Of a DNA stretch of 64,000 nucleotides, positions 63,058 to 64,000 are shown in pieces. Under the pieces are notes generated by a model. It searched no databases. It saw only the letters and a program-made list of their open reading frames with translations, and had not been told where the DNA came from. How positions within the stretch are numbered: the first letter of the stretch is position 1; each line of letters starts with the position of its first letter. This stretch comes from Faecalibacterium sp. I3-3-33 (GTDB lineage Bacteria > Bacillota > Clostridia > Oscillospirales > Ruminococcaceae). A program made the translations under genes and the position numbers. Location of the stretch: NCBI RefSeq assembly GCF_023347295.1, contig NZ_CP094469.1, positions 1,922,001 to 1,986,000 of the forward strand. The letters run 5' to 3'.

Positions 63058-64000
63058 GTGCAATATACAGAATATGAACTGGGTGAATTATTGCCATTTG
63101 AGCAACCAACAGCATATATTGTAAAGTCTACCGACTATAGCGATGCCTATGCCACGCCGGTTTTAACCGCAGGAAAGTCTTTCATTTTGGGAAAAACAAA
63201 TGAAACCGATGGTATTTTTGACCAGTTACCAGTCATCATTTTTGATGACTTTACAACTGCAACTCAATTTGTGAATTTCAGATTCAAAGTAAAATCTTCA
63301 GCAATGAAGATTTTGCATATTAACACTGATTTAGTCATTCCAAAGTATATCTTTTATCGCCTACAAATCATCCGGTTTGACCACAGTACACATAAAAGAT
63401 ATTGGATTCAGTCTTACTCAAAAATCAAGGTGTCCATTCCATCATTAGATGAACAATCCCGAATCGTTTCCAGAATCGACGAGCTTTTCTCAGAGCTTGA
63501 TAAGGCGGTTGATACGTTCAAGACCACAAAGGAGCAGTTGGCAGTGTACCGGCAAGCGGTGCTGAAAAGTGCGTTTGAAAACGATGGAGAATCAACATAT
63601 CTGGGTACACTTATTGAAAAGCCACGCTATGGAACATCTAAAAAATGTAGCTACAACTTTAACGAGAATTCAACAGCAGTAATACGTATCCCGAATATAG
63701 ACGCCAATAAAGGAATCATCGATTCACAAGATTTGAAATATGCCGAATTTGATTCAAAAGAACTGAAGCAGTTTATGCTGCAAACCGGAGATATTTTAAT
63801 CATCCGTTCAAATGGCAGTATTTCGCTTGTTGGTGCCGGCGCTATGGTTCGAGATAATGATACGGATAAAATATATGCTGGCTATTTGATGAGACTTCGT
63901 ATTGCAGATTATTCAAAACTTATGCCTCAATATTTGCTGCATTATCTATCATCTCCGAATGCAAGACGCTATATTGAAAACACAGCAAAATCCACGAGTG
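63058..64000 (+). CDS. hsdS: Type I restriction specificity subunit, truncated by window end
   Basis: The frame starts at GTG 63058 after AAAGGAAAAC and is open to the last base (about 314 codons seen). The first target-recognition domain (about residues 1-145) has the VIPKYIFYRLQI and WIQSYSKIKVSIPSLDEQ pattern. The central coiled-coil spacer follows (DELFSELDKAVDTFKTTKEQ), and then the start of the second domain (GDILIIRSNGS). HsdS recognises the bipartite DNA target for the methylase and HsdR. The 3' part and any hsdM lie beyond the window. Confidence 0.9.
   Translation, partial: MQYTEYELGELLPFEQPTAYIVKSTDYSDAYATPVLTAGKSFILGKTNETDGIFDQLPVIIFDDFTTATQFVNFRFKVKSSAMKILHINTDLVIPKYIFYRLQIIRFDHSTHKRYWIQSYSKIKVSIPSLDEQSRIVSRIDELFSELDKAVDTFKTTKEQLAVYRQAVLKSAFENDGESTYLGTLIEKPRYGTSKKCSYNFNENSTAVIRIPNIDANKGIIDSQDLKYAEFDSKELKQFMLQTGDILIIRSNGSISLVGAGAMVRDNDTDKIYAGYLMRLRIADYSKLMPQYLLHYLSSPNARRYIENTAKSTS

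Overview
The window looks like a chromosome segment from a gut Clostridia/Oscillospirales bacterium, very probably Faecalibacterium prausnitzii or a close relative. Coding DNA is GC-rich, ribosome binding sites are strong Gram-positive types, and a Firmicute sporulation block is present. The most specific marker is the small protein at 32078-32515, which has the N-terminus and C-terminal pattern I recall for the Faecalibacterium 'microbial anti-inflammatory molecule' (MAM). No database was searched, so all names rest on motifs, gene order and remembered families.

Layout. 1-7.2 kb: a LysR regulator divergent from a secreted flavin reductase, a MoxR-type AAA+/VWA pair and an orphan gene. 7.3-13.5 kb: an oligopeptide ABC importer (oppBCDF plus a separately promoted oppA). 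13.7-17.0 kb: a capsule/exopolysaccharide tyrosine-kinase operon. 17.1-23.7 kb: a BMP-type nucleoside ABC importer next to cytidine deaminase and purine nucleoside phosphorylase, so uptake and salvage sit together. 23.7-31.4 kb: a LysM/G5/M23 cell-wall protein, a pseudouridine synthase, RNase P RNA, an LCP protein, a NusG-II-like protein and NAD synthetase. 31.4-36.3 kb: MITE-like repeats, the MAM-like gene, spoIIGA-sigE, a candidate type I toxin-antitoxin module, sigG and spoIIID. 36.3-37.6 kb: a TPP riboswitch with thiT, then one good tRNA-Ala(GGC) and two decayed tandem copies.

37.6-46.7 kb is an island-like block with a lactose system (lacZ, GPH permease, AraC regulator, acetyltransferase remnant), small hypothetical genes and a DUF4300-like lipoprotein. 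It is bracketed by two equally altered tRNA-Ala remnants. 46.9-48.7 kb has a sugar-type solute-binding protein gene interrupted by an in-frame TGA. 48.7-54.9 kb is a polyamine operon (speA-speE-speB-carboxynorspermidine dehydrogenase-decarboxylase) behind a roughly 400-nt structured leader. 55.0-57.1 kb is an AgrA/AgrC-like two-component pair. 57.4-64 kb has a YhcH-like gene, tandem structured repeats, a large serine recombinase and part of a type I restriction system (hsdR, small ORF, hsdS cut by the window end).

The points most worth following up are the candidate structured RNA leader upstream of speA, the toxin/antisense-RNA module between sigE and sigG, the MAM-like gene, the tRNA-remnant-flanked lac island, and the stop codon in the solute-binding protein gene.
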